Part shown: positions 42,276 through 44,152 of the stretch, in pieces
Numbering within the stretch: the first letter of the stretch is position 1
Layout: each line of letters begins with the position of its first letter
Source of the DNA: Streptomyces acidicola
GTDB taxonomy: Bacteria > Actinomycetota > Actinomycetes > Streptomycetales > Streptomycetaceae
NCBI RefSeq assembly: GCF_009377235.1
Contig: NZ_VMNX01000057.1
Location: 1-44,152 of the forward strand
Reading direction: 5' to 3'
Length of the DNA stretch: 44,152 nucleotides
Notes under the pieces: generated by a model
The model's database searches: none
What the model was told of the DNA's origin: nothing
What the model saw: the letters and a program-made list of their open reading frames with translations, nothing else
Translations under genes and position numbers: made by a program

Positions 42276-43462
42276 CGACGATGTCCGGCGCGTACACCTG
42301 GGACCGCACGTTCCGGCTCTGGGACTCGTATTTCGCCGTCGTGTGGGTGGCCACCCTGGTGTTCGTGCTCGGCGCGGGGCACACGGGGTGGCCGCTGCGC
42401 GCGCTCTCGGCCGGACTCCTCGTCCCGCTGGTTCCCTGGTACGTGGCGCTCGGGCGCCCGGTCATGCGGGAGAATCCGACCGACGAGCACCGGGCCCTCA
42501 TCTACCTCGCCGGAACGGTCGCGCTGTTCCTGCCGTCGGCCCTCCTCGTCGGCGAGACCCGGCTGATGACCTTCGCACTGGTCCCCCAGTGCTTCATGTC
42601 ACTGCGCCTGCGGTGGGCGCTGATCGCCGTCGCGTTCATCAACATCGTGCCGGTGGCGGGCTGGGCGCTGCTGTGGCGGCCCGATGGCGAGACCGTCTTC
42701 TTCAACTCCGTCTTCGCGGTCGTCACCCTCGTCTTCTCGGCGGCCCTCGGCAGTTGGATCATCCAGGTCATCGAACAGAGCCAGGAGAGGGCCGAGCTGA
42801 TCGCCGAGTTGGACGCCAGCCGCCATGAGGTCTCCCGTCTCTCGGCGGCGCACGGCGCGCTGGCCGAGCGGGAGCGGCTCTCCCGGGAGATCCACGACAC
42901 GCTCGCGCAGGGGTTCACCAGCCTCCTGATGCTGGTCCAGGCCGTGGACGCCGAGCTGGTGGACGATCCGCCCGCCGCCCGCCGCCACCTGGCACTGATG
43001 GAGGAGACGGCCCGGCAGAACCTGGCCGAGGCGCGTGCACTGGTCGCGGGTGGCGCACCCGCCGACCTGCACGATGCTTCCCTGCCGGACGCGTTGCGCC
43101 GGCTGGCCGCCCGGCACGGCGCCGAGGTGGACATCACCGGTCCGGTACGCGCGCTGTCCGCCGGGCCCGAGGTGGTGGCCCTGCGCTCCTGCCAGGAGGC
43201 GCTGGCCAACGTCCGTAAGCACGCGGGGAGTTCGACCGTGGTCGGCATCACCCTGGCCTACGCCGACGAGACGCTCACCGTGTCCGTCCGGGACGACGGC
43301 TGCGGCTTCGAGCCGTCCGCTGTGACGGACGGCTTCGGCCTGGCCGGCCTGCGCGCCAGGGCCGCCGAAGTGGGCGGCACGGCGTGTGTGGACAGCGCGC
43401 CCGGCACCGGTACAACTGTGACGGTGCGGCTGCCCGTCCCGCCTCCGAGGAGCACCCCGTGA
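42272..43462 (+). CDS. NarL-family sensor histidine kinase
   Basis: The protein has 396 residues. It has about five to six N-terminal TM helices with short loops (residues 20-165), then a coiled-coil linker (EQSQERAELIAELDASRHEV). The HisKA_3 dimerisation helix has ERLSREIHDTLAQGFTSLLM (phospho-His208) and the HATPase has CQEALANVRKHAG (N box), VRDDGCGF (G1) and GFGLAGLRARA (G2). There is no large extracellular sensor, so it probably senses within the membrane or through the adjacent exporter (LiaS/DesK-like). Coupled to the permease (ATGA) and to the response regulator (GTGA). Confidence 0.95.
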   Translation: MTTMSGAYTWDRTFRLWDSYFAVVWVATLVFVLGAGHTGWPLRALSAGLLVPLVPWYVALGRPVMRENPTDEHRALIYLAGTVALFLPSALLVGETRLMTFALVPQCFMSLRLRWALIAVAFINIVPVAGWALLWRPDGETVFFNSVFAVVTLVFSAALGSWIIQVIEQSQERAELIAELDASRHEVSRLSAAHGALAERERLSREIHDTLAQGFTSLLMLVQAVDAELVDDPPAARRHLALMEETARQNLAEARALVAGGAPADLHDASLPDALRRLAARHGAEVDITGPVRALSAGPEVVALRSCQEALANVRKHAGSSTVVGITLAYADETLTVSVRDDGCGFEPSAVTDGFGLAGLRARAAEVGGTACVDSAPGTGTTVTVRLPVPPPRSTP

Positions 43463-44082
43463 TCCGGATCATCCTCGCCGACGACCACCCCGTCGTGCGC
43501 GAGGGCCTGCGCGCCATGCTGAGCGCCGAGCCCGACCTCGATGTGGTCGCCGACGCGTCGAACGGCCCCCAGGCGGAGGCGCTGGCGGCCGAGTTGCGGC
43601 CCGACATCGTTCTGATGGATCTGCGGATGCCGGGTGGCGGGGGCGTCGACTCGATCGTGCGGATGACGGAGGCCGGGTTGTCGTGCCGCGTCATCGTGCT
43701 GACGACGTACGAGACGGACAGCGACATCCTGCGTGCCGTGGAGGCCGGTGCCGCCGGTTATCTACTCAAGGATCTGCCGCGTGGTGAGCTGGCGGAGGCC
43801 GTACGGGCCGCGGCGCGGGGCGAGACCGTGCTCGCGCCGTCGGTTGCCGCGCGTCTGGTCGACCAGTTGCGTACGAAGCCGGAGCGGCCGCGGTTGTCCG
43901 AGCGGGAGACGGCGGTGCTGCGGTTGGTGGCGGAGGGCTGCACCAACGCGGAGATCGGCCGTCGGCTGTTCATCGGCGAGTCGACGGTCAAGACCCATCT
44001 CCTGCGTGCGTTCGGCAAGTTGGGGGTGGACGATCGGACGGCTGCGGTGACGAGTGCGATGCGGTTCGGGTTGCTGGACTGA
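43459..44082 (+). CDS. NarL/LuxR-family response regulator
   Basis: The protein has 207 residues from GTG 43459, which overlaps the kinase stop. The receiver domain has Asp8/Asp9 (ILADDHPVVREGL), phospho-Asp54 (VLMDLRMPGGGG), the Thr of VLTTYE and Lys in GYLLKDLPR. The C-terminal LuxR HTH is LSERETAVLRLVAEGCTNAE IGRRLF followed by ESTVKTHLLRAFGKL. It is the cognate partner of the kinase and likely controls the exporter operon. A palindrome at 40453-40466 is a possible target. Confidence 0.96.
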   Translation: MIRIILADDHPVVREGLRAMLSAEPDLDVVADASNGPQAEALAAELRPDIVLMDLRMPGGGGVDSIVRMTEAGLSCRVIVLTTYETDSDILRAVEAGAAGYLLKDLPRGELAEAVRAAARGETVLAPSVAARLVDQLRTKPERPRLSERETAVLRLVAEGCTNAEIGRRLFIGESTVKTHLLRAFGKLGVDDRTAAVTSAMRFGLLD

Positions 44083-44120
44083 GGGTTCCTCGCCCCCGCC
44101 GCCCCTACCCGTCCCCTCCC

Positions 44121-44135
44121 AGGGGCTCCGCCCCT
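44121..44135. repeat. GGGGCTCCGCCCC-type intergenic repeat
   Basis: AGGGGC-TCC-GCCCCT forms a 6-bp stem with a 3-nt loop, followed by CTTCGACCCCGG. This element and close variants are very common between genes in Streptomyces. It lies 39 nt after the response regulator and may act as its terminator. Confidence 0.6.
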
Positions 44136-44152
44136 TCGACCCCGGCCAAGGG

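Overview
This is a very GC-rich chromosomal segment of an actinomycete, almost certainly a Streptomyces. The evidence is strong G/C bias at third codon positions, many GTG/TTG starts, BldD with its c-di-GMP signature, the short actinobacterial integration host factor, an EF-P with a PGKGP loop, and the gene order priA-metK-coaBC-rpoZ-gmk-ihf-pyr cluster-bldD-nusB-efp-aro cluster-alaS-rpsD, which I recall as the conserved streptomycete core arrangement. No rRNA, tRNA, CRISPR array or transposase was seen.

Layout. (1) 1-286: start of priA, minus strand. (2) 611-5752: a plus-strand four-gene cassette inserted between priA and metK: an XRE-type regulator, a TIR-domain protein, a P-loop NTPase and a two-helix membrane protein. 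The last three overlap by 4 bp at each junction. It looks like an NLR/STAND-TIR conflict (anti-phage-like) system and is the most novel part of the window. (3) 5812-9886: metK, coaBC, rpoZ, gmk and sihF, all minus. (4) 10190-20270: the pyrimidine cluster pyrR-pyrB-pyrC-(PH-like membrane protein)-carA-carB-pyrD-pyrF, minus, with a recognisable PyrR-binding loop in the pyrR leader. (5) 20515-21015: bldD, plus, with a BldD box on its own promoter. (6) 21178-24466: nusB, efp, an M24 peptidase-like gene and a P-loop ATPase. (7) 24637-27421: aroB-aroK-aroC. (8) 27647-30349: a two-subunit molybdenum hydroxylase (IorAB type), probably accessory. (9) 30488-38009: aroE, mltG, ruvX, alaS, two small membrane-associated proteins and rpsD. 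(10) 38354-40398: the rarA/mgsA clamp-loader-like ATPase and a VKOR-family protein. (11) 40540-44082: a plus-strand ABC-2 exporter plus NarL-type two-component system, all start/stop coupled.

How the genes work together. The pyr block encodes all six steps of de novo UMP synthesis except that pyrE is absent from the window. The aro block covers dehydroquinate synthase, shikimate dehydrogenase, shikimate kinase and chorismate synthase. Two fork-rescue genes at opposite ends of the window, priA and rarA, share a promoter of the mycobacterial RecA-independent DNA-damage type (TTGTCAGTG-N8-TAnnnT). Each motif begins exactly 30 nt upstream of a GTG start, which implies leaderless, damage-induced transcripts. 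Several intergenic hairpins act as likely terminators or attenuators and are listed individually.

Limits: all functional names come from motif recognition by eye. No alignment, HMM search or structure prediction was run.
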